A DNA stretch of 64,000 nucleotides, from positions 1 to 64,000 of the forward strand of contig BQMF02000179.1 in assembly GCA_027922465.2 (NCBI GenBank), in the 5' to 3' direction. Positions 10,645 to 21,213 of the stretch are shown piece after piece. Each line of letters starts with the position of its first letter. The first letter of the stretch is position 1. The notes beneath the pieces are model-generated. The model was not told the DNA's origin. It ran no database searches and saw nothing but the letters and a program-made list of their open reading frames with translations. This DNA comes from Turritopsis dohrnii. Its lineage: Eukaryota; Cnidaria; Hydrozoa; Anthoathecata; Oceaniidae. Both the position numbers and the translations under genes were made by a program.

Positions 10645-13600
10645 TATAAAATAAGATCGTAGTCAAAATCGAAATGGCGAGGAAGCGGTCGTGATGTTGA
10701 GGCGCAGAGGGAGGAGGCGATCGTAGTGCCGTGGTGTCATAACGTCGAGGAGGCGATCGAAATGTCGAGGAGGCGATCGCAATGTCGAGGAGGCGACCGA
10801 GATGTCGAGGCCGTAGTCTCAGGTTCGGGGGTTTGGGGGCTTGGTTACACTGACTATACTATAAAAATGATACTTTCCAATAAGTTACATTTGGCAAAAT
10901 AATCCAGCGAAGGAGGAACTTGGTTGTATGCTAACAAGAAAATAATTGAAAATTTAATGAAGAATCTTTTCAGTGAGTGAATGCAGGTTTTTCGCGTCGG
11001 AAAAAAAAACAATAATGGCAGAAAAATCAAAACAAAGTTTTGGTAAGAAGAAACACGTGGGTACTACTCCATGTAAAAATTTTGAGTCTTTTTGGATTTC
11101 TGCGTAAGCAAGAAATACTTTACGATCGTCCGTGTTTTTCTGATTTTTTTTTTTTTTTTTTTTTTTTCATCTTACTGTCCAAACCTACCCATTTTTGTTT
11201 CTTAAATTTCATTGGTTCATAAAAAAGCCGTCTTAATTGTCATTGGTGCATAATGCCCGATTTCTACGAAAGGGTGCTAATTTAGCCACCTCCACTTAAA
11301 TAGCGATAGTTTATTGGCTGATTTTCGCCATGCCATGTGATCGTCCACAAAACGTTTTAAAAATGGCAGCGAAAGAACGTGTGTAGTTTGCTAAAAGTTT
11401 CTTTGATGGAAATATGGCTTTAAAAGAAGTTAATACAGCTTATAATTTTATATAAAGAATTGCATTACTGTTGGGAACTTATCATGTTCACAAAATTAAA
11501 TTACAGTGTGGTTATTCTGTTTTTTGAAAGAAGTTTAAAATATGAAAACAGTGCCAATACATGGTGTGTGCAAGAAAAGGTATTTCTTGTTTTATTTTTG
11601 CTCCAAGGCTTTTTAAATATGAAAGACCTTCGTGTATTTTGTATGTGTATGCATGTTTGAAGTCAATTTTTAGAAGTTTTTGGATTTTTAAAGCTCAGCT
11701 TAGCTTCCTTTCAGCTCCTCCCCAACATCACCAACATATTATGCACTTTATACAGCTATTTATACTATATTTAGTAGCAATTTTTGGATGTATTCTGGCT
11801 ATATCAGCTTATCTCTTTTCTCCCTACGTATGTTGTATTTTTTTTAACTTTTAGATTAGATATGAGCTTTAATTTCTAAGTAATTATTATTGTGATATTT
11901 ATATTTTTCATTCTGAGGAGATCAATATAGAAACTTTATATATTAGTTTGTGCTGCCCAAACGATATGTTGGTTACCGCCAGTATACACAATCTTTTTAT
12001 AGGATTTGTTATATTTAATGTGGTTAAATTAAAGCTTCGTATTGTGTCAATGTACTTTTTTGGAGTACGTGGGTGGCAAATATCCAGTAACAATCATTCA
12101 GCTTATTCGTACAAAAAAACAGATCTTCATAAATGATCTCCGCAATAGCATAAAGAAAAGCCCCTTTTTTATGTTATGGTAGGCTGACTTTCTTGACGAA
12201 CATTGTCAGTCGCATCAATATTTTTGTTTATCTAATGCTGATGCTTCTCGAGCTGAATGATGTGACTGTCTTAGTTTTGCAGGACTAGTGTGCTAGTGTT
12301 GCATTTTTGTGGCATTTTCAGCAGCAAAGCTTGCAGAAATCCTTCTGCCCGGTAGGGCATCTTGTTTATTATTTTATTCATAGAACTAGCTAAGTTTTTT
12401 TTCTTTGAAAATATTAAGGGAAAACGTTTCCTTTTTGTATTTTTTTTCTTACTACTGATACTTTCTTGGACAGTTCTTGTATGCAAGAGGTAGGAAAAAA
12501 AAGAGATCAGGAGAAATATTCCGTTATTTGATCTAGCAAGTGTTGCTCTGAATGATACAGTGACCTTTATTTGGTTGTTTATTTAGTTCTTGCAATATTT
12601 TGATATTATTTGTAGTCTACTTCATATAATCCATTTTCTATTTCATTTCCACAAGCTTTGGGTGATGTCAAGTCAAGTTTTTTTACTTTACAATGTATTT
12701 GTTGTATGTATAACCTTTTTTAATTACGGATTATATAGTGTTGTCGTGAAACATGGAAAAAGATCTGATTGTAAAGACCATAAAATATTTACAAGATGCT
12801 GTAAAAACGTTGGTGAGGGCCTGACCATATGGCAGCTTCATTGCTGGCAAAAGTTGTCATAACCAGCGAATGGAGCGACTCTGAAAAGACTTGTTTTGGG
12901 ATGTGCAAGCATTTATCATTGTGTATTTGTGTACTTAGAGGAGAATGGATTTTTAGATATATTCAACGCAATTCGTTTAATCGTACTGCAATACATGTGT
13001 CACGCATTAATAAATACCTTCAATTATTTTGGGAAGGTTGGGATAACCACCTTTTATCAACCGAAAAAAAGTAGAACTCCAATTCAAATGTGGTTTGAAG
13101 GTCAGCTTGCATATAATCTCATACAAGCAACTCATGACTCTGAAGGACAGTACAATGACTATGGTATATGCTGAAATTAAGGTCTCACTATTGACATCAG
13201 AAGATGCAGATGATGTAATACAGTTTCTACATGACAACATAATAATAATAATAATAATGGTATATTTCAATCTCCAAAATTTACATTTGGCTCTTCAGCT
13301 GAAAACATTATATAGTGTATATGTGCAAAGTCTAGAAAAATATTTATATTTATAAAAATATTATGTATACTAGTGAGATGCTCTGACCGGCTACGCTAGC
13401 AAAGTAGAATTGGTAAGTAGAGTGTTAGTAATTAGATATCTAGAAGATTGACTCAGAATTGGGACGGTAACTAGTCCCTGCGACTAGAAGTAATAAAAAA
13501 AAGATCAATCCATTAGAACAGTTTTCCAATTTGGGAATAGAACTTTATGATGATACTTAAACAAAAGTGTTCAATCATATAAATGGGTTTTGAATACAAG

Positions 13601-14795
13601 CTGATACATACAACATTTTCTCACCTTGATGCAGTAATTTTCGTATGTAGTTCACTTGACTGTTCGAACTGAATTATTTGAAGGTGCATGATGTCGATCT
13701 CATGAACAATAATGTACTTGACCTATTTCACGCTGCTCTCTTCCTTCTTTAGTGCCCTCTCCTAATTACCACACATCCAAAAAATTCCCCTTAAATGGCT
13801 CTTGTGTATGTACCAATGAAGAGGATGTTAAATTTAAATTTGTTTATGTTTTAAACTTTAGATATTTGCTATCAGTAGCATTTTTGGTGGTGTTTCACTT
13901 GTTTTAAATGAAGTTGGTTCTATTTTTCTCAGCTGTATCATTTTTTTTTTTGAGATTCTAGTGAATTTTTCAGCCATGATACTCTAGAACTTCTCTTTTC
14001 AAATTTAATCAGAAGGCCAGAAGCGCTGGGAATGTGGCTGTATATATTTTTCATTACTCAAAACTGCATGCTTACATTGACATGTTGTTGTTTTTTTTGC
14101 TGCTCAGAAACACCATAATTTATAAACTGCATGTTAAAGACGCTTTGAGGGTTTCAATAACTCGTGTTTGATTTCCTTTTCATGCTTATATTTCCTCAAA
14201 AGTTGTTTTTATATAAACTTTAATCTTTTCTTGAATAACAATTTTTAAGAAAATAAAATGTTTTTTTATTTATGAAAAATTTTGCAGGAAAAAACAGAAA
14301 CTATGCTTCAATAGAAGTTACCGGGCTATTATGAAAGAAGTTCTCCGTGAAATTTTCCTAGATATTGAGTGACAAAAAGGCTTCTAAAAGGCTTCTTGCT
14401 TGTAAAGGTTCTATTAACGAAATTATTTTGTATTATATGAAAGAAAGCACTGTCTCTGTTACATTACAGTGGCTATTGTGTTTCCCATCAGTAATTAAAA
14501 TGAGGGCTGCTGTTGAAATACTTTTATAATTAACAAAATACAAGTATTTCTCTGGGCAATTAACATCGTTCATCTGATATCCATCGCCCAACATTGCGAT
14601 CGCCTGCTCGACATTGCGATCGCCTCCACGACATTTTGGTCGCCTCCTCGACATTTCGGTCGTCTCCTCGACATTGCGATCGCCTCCTCGACGTTATGAC
14701 ACCACGGCACTACGATCGCCTCCTCCCTCTGCGCCTCAACAACACGACCGCTTCCTCGCCATGTCAATTTTGACTACGATCTAATTTTATATTCT
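10645..14795 (+). mobile_element. Dead DNA transposon with minisatellite inverted ends and integrase-like transposase remnant
   Basis: The left arm (about 10,645-10,815) and right arm (about 14,590-14,795) are inverse copies. Both carry ATCGTAGTCAAAATYGA, then GGCGAGGAAGCGGTCGTG, then tandem 20-bp units GTCGAGGAGGCGATCGCAAT. Between them lies 3.8 kb of AT-rich DNA with one recognisable coding remnant (12,790-13,165). The rest of the interior (10,820-12,780 and 13,170-14,580) shows poly-T, short microsatellites and no other gene I recognise. Transposons with bacterial IS3-like integrases (IS3EU) or Ginger-type integrases are the candidate groups; I cannot choose between them. Confidence 0.6.
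12790..13165 (+). pseudogene. Integrase-core-like transposase fragment (broken)
   Basis: In three shifting frames the conserved C-terminal part of an rve-type integrase can be followed. Near 12,845-12,880 it reads HNQRMERL, followed by a TGA where the family has Trp (typically ERLW). Then come VYLEENGFLDIFNA (frame of 12,896) and INKYLQLFWEGWDNHLLSTEKK (frame of 12,829), which resembles the usual WN.H.LRTE motif. Last is RTPIQMWFEG (about 13,070-13,110), the usual SP.QLW.EG. At least one nonsense change and two frameshifts are needed to trace it. The catalytic DD portion upstream is not recognisable. It lies inside the inverted-end element 10,645-14,795 and is probably its own former transposase. 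Confidence 0.6.
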
Positions 14796-16203
14796 CTTAC
14801 TTCTGAAAACAGAGTGGAGAAGAACAGACGGATCTTGAGGGTAGGCAAAATTTATGAAGGTGAGTTGAGCTATCTGGAATAGGAAAGTTAAACGTGCTAA
14901 CAACCTAATGTACACTTAGTGATATTAGAGAGAAAATTGATGCCTCAAAGTTAGAAATGTAAAACAACTTTTGCGGTCAAGTTCTTCGTACGGGCATCGC
15001 CAGTATCGTGAACCCCCAAAAATGTAATATTTCCTTATTGTTTCCCGAGATCCTTCTGAAAAAACGAAAAATTTGGGCCTGATACTTTTTGGGGTGATGC
15101 GGCTGTGACGTCATCAAAACCTTTGATCGAAGATATCTCTGCAGCGGTTGGTCTTAGAGAAACGATCACACACAGTTTGTTTGATTAGCTTTTCGAGCAT
15201 TACAGCATGGTCCGCAATTTCGTGATTTCATTTTTCGTCACTGAATTTCGACACGGGATTTGCGCACATGGTTGTCAAAATTAAAACCCGAAAACGCGGG
15301 ATACTGGTATAAACACATTTAAAATATAAATATACATAATGTTAGTGTATAAATATTGGCGCAGTTTTTGTTGTGCTGAAGTATCACATTCGACGTATTT
15401 TTGAAAAGAAAACTTTAACAAAGATTTGATATGAGAAAGCTAGAATAACATAATGTTATAAAAGCACGTGCAAATCTTTGCGAGGCATGTTGTGGGACCT
15501 AATTGCATTATTGGAAACGAAAAACATAAACTTATTTTTCGATGTCATTAACCATTAAGCGACCGTACAAACTTTGTTGATCCAATTTTGCTTACCGTTT
15601 GCACACTTAATGTCTTTTTCCGATTCGGTTTATCAGATTCATAACATGAGATGACGTATATTTAAATAAAACCACTTAGTGTTAGAAGTAAAATTTACTT
15701 AGCTGAAATATCACAGTTTCTGAAAGCAGAACTGCACCGTCAACTTCGATTCGAGTGGATATTTATATCAATGAAGAGTTTAAGCCAACCCACAATTTGG
15801 TTCCAACAGAGAGTTCATTATAAAGAACGAATGCAAAACGTTGCTACTTGTAATAAGCAAAACATCCTGGATGGAGGGTAGGGATCAGTTTACATCAGTT
15901 TGTTTATTTGAGTTATGTAAATAATGCGTTATTTCGCCACTTTCCAAACAGTTTCAATTCTGTGAAAGACGAACGAAGATTTGAAAAAAACGTCAAACAC
16001 ACGGTAGATTATATTAAGTTTTAATTTCCTTTATTCTCATTATCTTTTCCCAAAAACTTGCTTCACTATTTTCATTCCGTTGTTTATCGATCATAATCTA
16101 GAATTTAAATCTTCACACTGTTGATAAAAATTGAGAATTTTAACTTTCGGTTTTTAGACATAAACCTTGTTTTTTCTCGAAGAAGTTTGAATTTATTTTG
16201 GAT
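14796..16203. other. Intergenic DNA with a Helitron family A remnant
   Basis: About 14,960-15,306 is a diverged family A copy: TGACGTCATCAAAACCTTTG, GATATCTCTGCAGCGGTTGG and a decayed end GCGGGATACTGG where intact copies have CTAG. The remaining sequence to 16,203 shows no gene I can support. Confidence 0.45.
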
Positions 16204-16900
16204 CTTACATATTTTCTTCAAAAACAAATTTTGATCAGATCCAAGTACGCATCTATGAACTGCTTCAAAATAATTTCATGGAAAAGATGAAAGATTGTAA
16301 GGATGATCCTCAGTTGAAAGGGTGTCTGGAACCCGTGTTTGGTTAATTTGAAGCTTACCCCTTGTGAAGCTCTCCTATACTAATGATTCATGATAGGACC
16401 AAAATCATTTTGCTATCTTTTTGATACTGTTCATTCAGTAGAACACTAATAATGACTTCACATTGAAAAGTTTTTCCTTGATTTCAAATTGTTTTGATTC
16501 CATTGTATTTTAACCAACATAACTTCGCGCGAAAAACTATTACGTTTTCTTGAGGTTAAATTTTCAAAGGTAGAAACGTTTCAGAATCTCATGAACTTCT
16601 GAAGTTGACAAGTTTTTTATGGAGTCTAAAAATCTTTCAACTAAAATTCACAATTTGTCATTGCAAAAAGTAGATGGATGAACTATCTGTAAACTGAACT
16701 TCTCTAGGATAATGTTTTCACAGAAACTGTGGACTTTAAACAAACTTATCTGTAAGCACCTATTCATGCCGAATCACGTTCAGCTGCTCCCTCAGATATC
16801 TCCACCAATCTGCGATTAATCTGCCATAACATTTCTCACTGTCTATTGGAAAATCGGCTTTATAAATTGACATTCATTTTTAGGTGAGAAGCTGTAAAAT

Positions 16901-19747
16901 ATGCAACAAAATTCAAATGTTGTTCATACTGGAGGAGTACCCATGTTTACTCCAGGAACTATAGCAACGGTGACTCCATCCTACAGCAGGCTGAACGTGT
17001 CAGCAGTGAAAGGCCTGAGTAAGTAAATGTAGAAAATTGGCCAATTACAATCTCTGAATAACGTTACTAAAAACAATACATTATTTCTTTTTGCAATATT
17101 CCTTCAGTTGTTTGTTTTAGTTGCTGCTCGTTTTACTTTTGTTATCTTTAGGTATATCACAAGCCTTTCTTGGTGGAATCGCTTTGATGATTGGAGTTAT
17201 TAGTGCCATTATCTTCAACAATCATTGGAATGGAGTGATTACTGCTGGAATTGTGGGTGGTGCTGGTGGTTTCTGGATTCTTGTTACTGGAGTATTAGGA
17301 ATAGCTGCTGCTCAATCACCCAATAGTGGTTGCCTGGTTGGTACTACCCTTGGATTTAATATCATTGCAATACTTGTGACTGTTGCTGACGGAATCTTAT
17401 CTTTACTTATACTGATGTAAGATATAAAAGACACTATTTGCTTTTTTTTTAATTTTCAAGCACACATTACATTCTCGATAACTCGAGATCTTTCGATGTA
17501 CTGAATTTTGGGGAGTCTTCCTGGAGCCTTAGCTTAGAGAAATCAGTTAAATAGTTCAAATTGCTGAGAGTTTGAGCTATAGATTCTTTGATTAGGATTC
17601 TACTTGATTCACAGGGATTTCAATGTTCAAGAGAAATATATTTCATTAATAAAATATCTTTGCAATTGCGAACCTTATGTAATGGAATAGAGCTCTAAAA
17701 ACAAAAGTAGTATGTATCGGAAATATTTAATTCACAAAGTAGAGATCGTTTCAGCAGGAATTTATTGTCCCTTATGAAAAACAAAACATCACAAATCATT
17801 AAGATTATGAAAATGTGTAAAGGGTAGGTCAGTCACCAAATTTTAAACTGATGTACAGAAGATTAATGGAAGATCCACTTCCATATTGTATAATAATGTA
17901 TTATTATATTGTTTACTTAAAATCAGTAAAAATGTTAGAAGTTTCTTGCTAGTAAAATCTGCAATTTTTTATCTCATAGATATGTGAATAATTGCAGTTA
18001 TAAGTATTATTACAACTACTACTACGACACGGTACAATCATCATACAAATGCTATTCTTCTGGCTCCAGTATAACAGCTTTGTATAGCACGTTGATGGCA
18101 ATAATGGTTGTTGAATTCTTTCTGGCAATCATCACATCCATCTACTGTTGCAGTGGTTGCTGTGGCTCCGCGGCACAAGGTAATTGCAAAATAAAACCAA
18201 AGGTTAATATTATTCTTTGCTGGTATATATCAGTTCAATTTTTATAAGACTTTCACCAAACCCTTTTGGTATAGTCATTGATGTATTACCTGTTTAAAAT
18301 GAAGTGTTACATAGGTATGGAAAAACGTTTTATCAAAAAGGAAACGTTCTGGAATTTTAATTAAATGGAGAAGTAATGAGGTTGAGGAAAATGTTTCTTC
18401 TACAGATCGTCATGAAAAGTTTAGTTGTTTAGTTTTTTTATGAGGCGGAAACACATACGGATATGTAACAAAATGTCATGGTTTATAATTTCCTTTAATG
18501 ATTCCTGTAAATAATATAGCTTTTTGTATTCCTTAGTCACTACAGATTTGGTTCACTTTTTGAATCAGAACTGTGACAACGGAAGCAATTTTTAAAGATG
18601 TTGGTTTATAACTTGCAGCAGGCTCATCAGGAAGCATTTACTTTAAGGGCAGAAAGTTTCGCGGGCAGAAATTTCGCGAATTTAACTTTCGCGAATAACA
18701 ATTTTAGAATAAATTTTACTGATAAAACTTTCGCGAATCCTCCAAAAACTTTACTTTCGGCGGAAAAAACTTTCGCGAATGACAATGAATGAAGAATTTT
18801 TTTTTTGAATTATTTTAAGAATTCTTAACTTTCTTGCAAAAAAACTATCGAAATGTAAATAGAAATAAAGTAAAGATTGTCTTAGTTCATTTTAGAGCGA
18901 GTCATTCATTTCTTCATTTCATTTCTTTTCACTTCGACGAAAAAAAACAAAAGAAAGAAAATAACTACTTTTGACCCAGCTTCAAGTGGAAGTAGAGATA
19001 TTCGTGAAATATTTTTGGGTGGTAGCAAGAAGAGCAAGAAGACACAATCAGAAAATTGTGTAATTATTGATGATTAACTCAATATGTTAAAGAATCAAAT
19101 AGATAAAAAACAAAAATGAAATTCTTCTCTCTCTCTCTGTCTCTCTCCCTCTCTCTGTTTGTATCTCAGGACATCCCTAAAAATTAACTAAAACCACTCC
19201 GTTCTTGGATTCCTTGTTATTTGAGAATTTTTTGTTGTTGAAAAAACTTCCGCGATTTTTAGAAAAACTTGACTTTTCGCGAAAAAAACTTTTGCGAATT
19301 TCGATTTTACTTTCTTACCTGGCAGAAACTTTCGCGAAAAAAGGCAAAAATCGCGAAAGTTTCTGCCCGCGAAACTTTCTGCCCTTAAAGAACAACATGC
19401 CCGTAAGAACATTCTCAACAGTTCTGAAAACGATTTACAAAACAATTACAATATCTTTCTTACATTCGTTTGTATGATGTTTTTCAGGTGTTGTCATAAA
19501 CCGGTACCCAAATCAAGGTTTTATTCCAAATCAAGTAATGGTTACTAGTGGTGTCAATGCTGGCGTGCAACAGCCAATGGTTTACCATCCTGCACCGGCA
19601 AATTACTTTCAACAGCCACACGGTGGCGTTATTCCTGGAGCCTATGCTTATTCTATGCAAGAAACTGACAAATCTGGCTTAATCACAAACCCAGCATTAA
19701 TTTCTTCTGATCCGCCTCCATACACATCACAGGGAAATGTTCACTAG
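16901..19747 (+). CDS. MS4A/CD20-like four-transmembrane protein, paralogue 1
   Basis: Exons are 16901-17018, 17152-17416, 17980-18179 and 19488-19747; all junctions are GT-AG and in phase, giving 280 aa. A short cytoplasmic N-terminus (about 40 aa) leads to TM1 (LGGIALMIGVISAIIF), TM2 (GIVGGAGGFWILVTGVLGIA), TM3 (FNIIAILVTVADGILSLLIL), an extracellular loop with YYYNYYY and two or more Cys, then TM4 ending in the Cys-rich YCCSGCCGS. The C-terminal tail is Pro/Gln-rich and ends SSDPPPYT. This is the layout of the MS4A/TMEM176 superfamily, whose members modulate channels and receptors at the plasma membrane. PPPY is a class I WW-domain ligand, so a NEDD4-type ubiquitin ligase partner is a reasonable inference. 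The start is the first ATG after a likely 5'-UTR acceptor (TTTTTAG at about 16,877-16,883). Substrate and exact function are unknown. Confidence 0.85.
18641..19390. mobile_element. Inverted-repeat MITE (TTTAAGGGCAGAAAG ends) in intron 3 of MS4A-like 1
   Basis: The left end CTTTAAGGGCAGAAAGTTTC and the right end GAAACTTTCTGCCCTTAAAG are exact inverse copies; TTTCGCGAA motifs repeat in both arms. The homologous intron of paralogue 2 lacks it (uninterrupted near 23,500), which proves insertion after the duplication. A CT/CTCTGT microsatellite lies at about 19,125-19,158. The open frames in the arms are low-complexity and not genes. Confidence 0.8.
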
Positions 19748-20240
19748 ATAGTCCTGCAACGTTGCTTGAATGGTTTAAAATGAAAGCAATTGGATTGGAA
19801 AAGAGATTCTGGATACACATAAATTGTTTAAATGCATTTTTCTTCTCCTCATTTTAATTCTCAATTGATTAAAGACGAAATTTAAACGTGATTCTACGCA
19901 AAGCTAATATTATAATACATAAAACGTGAATGTTTAGTTCTCCTTTCAATTTTCTCTTACATATTTTCTTCAAAAACAAATTTTGATCAGATCCAAATAG
20001 GCATCTATGAACTGCTTCAAAATAATGTTATGGAAAAGATGAGAGACTGTAACGATGATCCTCAGTTGAAAGGGTGTCTGGAACTCGTGTTTGGTTAATT
20101 TGAAGCTTACCCCTTATGAAGCTCTCCTATACTAATGATTCATGATAGGACCAAAATCATTTTGCTATCTTTTTGATACTGTTCATTCAGTAGAACACTA
20201 ATATCGACTTCACATTGAAAGGTTTTTCCTTGATTTCAAA

Positions 20241-20472
20241 TACACCTTTCCCGAATTTCTGTTTAAATGCCGAGATAATGCTTAGTTATCAAGTTTCGCC
20301 TCGTTTCTATGTTGTTCAATGTTTTTCTAATTGCATAATGTTTTCAGTAAGTAATAGTTACTCGTTCTTTCAGTTCCCCAGTGGAATAATTAGAAGTAAT
20401 TAAGAGTTTGAAAAAGAGGCGAAACTTAGTGGCTAGGCTATAACACGATGTTTAAAAGGAAATTCGGGAAAG
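20241..20472. mobile_element. Small inverted-repeat MITE (ACACCTTTCCC family), copy 2
   Basis: The left end ACACCTTTCCCGAATTTCTG and the right end GAAATTCGGGAAAGGTCT are inverse copies. Copy 1 of the segmental duplication (about 16,480-16,495) lacks it. Bases TA flank both sides, but the empty site does not show a clean TA, so the target duplication is uncertain. Confidence 0.65.
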
Positions 20473-20873
20473 GTCTATTGTTTTGATTATATTGTATTTT
20501 AACCAACATAACTTTGCGTGAAAAAACTATAACGTTTTCTTGAGGTTAAATTTTCAAAGGTAGAAACGTTTCAGAATCTTATGATCTTCTTAAGTTGACA
20601 AGTTTTTTATGGAGTCTAAAAATCTTTCAATCAAAATTCACAATTTGTCATTGCAGAAAGTAGATGGATGACCTATCTGAAAGCTGAACTTCTCTAGGAT
20701 AATGTTTTCTCTTAATTTCCCTTCTTGTACAGAATCTGACGACTTTAAACAAACTTATCTGTAAGCAGTTATTCATGCCGAATCTTGTTCAACTTCTACC
20801 TCAGATATCTCCACCAATCTGCGATTAATCTGCCATAACATTTTTTTCACTGTCTATTGGAAAATCGGCTTTA

Positions 20874-21170
20874 GTAAGTAAGTAAGTAACGGGAGTTTTT
20901 AGTCCTTGGGCATCCATCCGTAATGGTTGGTTCTTCCGCCCGCCGACTTTTAACTATTAATTGACTTACCACCAAAGATACGTATAGCATTGCTCTAACT
21001 TGCCCGAAGGCCGGTGTGCAGTCAGTCGATGGCTCCTAATGGGCTGATACGCTGCTTTTAAAGCGCATCGGAGTGGTGTATTGAGATACAAAATGACTGG
21101 ACTCGAACACGGATCACAGTGGTCGCACTCAGAGGTACTAACCACTACACCATCGCTGCACATCGCTGCA
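20874..21170 (-). mobile_element. tRNA-derived SINE
   Basis: On the minus strand it starts near 21,170 with an A box (TGGTGTAGTGGTTAGTA, about 21,137-21,153) and a B box (GTTCGAGTCC, 21,099-21,108). It ends in a (TTAC)n tail at 20,874-20,890. The direct repeat CTTTA flanks it (20,869-20,873 and 21,171-21,175). The homologous site in duplication copy 1 (about 16,860) is empty. The head and simple-repeat tail are typical of a tRNA-derived SINE mobilised by a LINE. Confidence 0.8.
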
Positions 21171-21213
21171 CTTTATAAAGTCGAATTCATTTTTAGGTAA
21201 GAAGCTTTAAAAT

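Larger units (their letters stand above)
16204..19955. repeat. Tandem segmental duplication, copy 1
   Basis: It starts CTTACATATTTTCTTCAAAA and holds the first MS4A-like gene with about 700 bp upstream and 200 bp downstream. The same order of sequence restarts at 19,956. Without the 18,641-19,390 insertion the copy is about 3.0 kb, close to the second copy without its three insertions. Exons and introns are both conserved, so the duplication is fairly recent. Confidence 0.85.

Noticed and set aside
18598..18792. Short protein with repeated FAN motifs in the MS4A-like intron
   Set aside because: The frame is produced by TTTCGCGAA repeats in the arm of an inverted-repeat MITE. It is absent from the duplicated copy.
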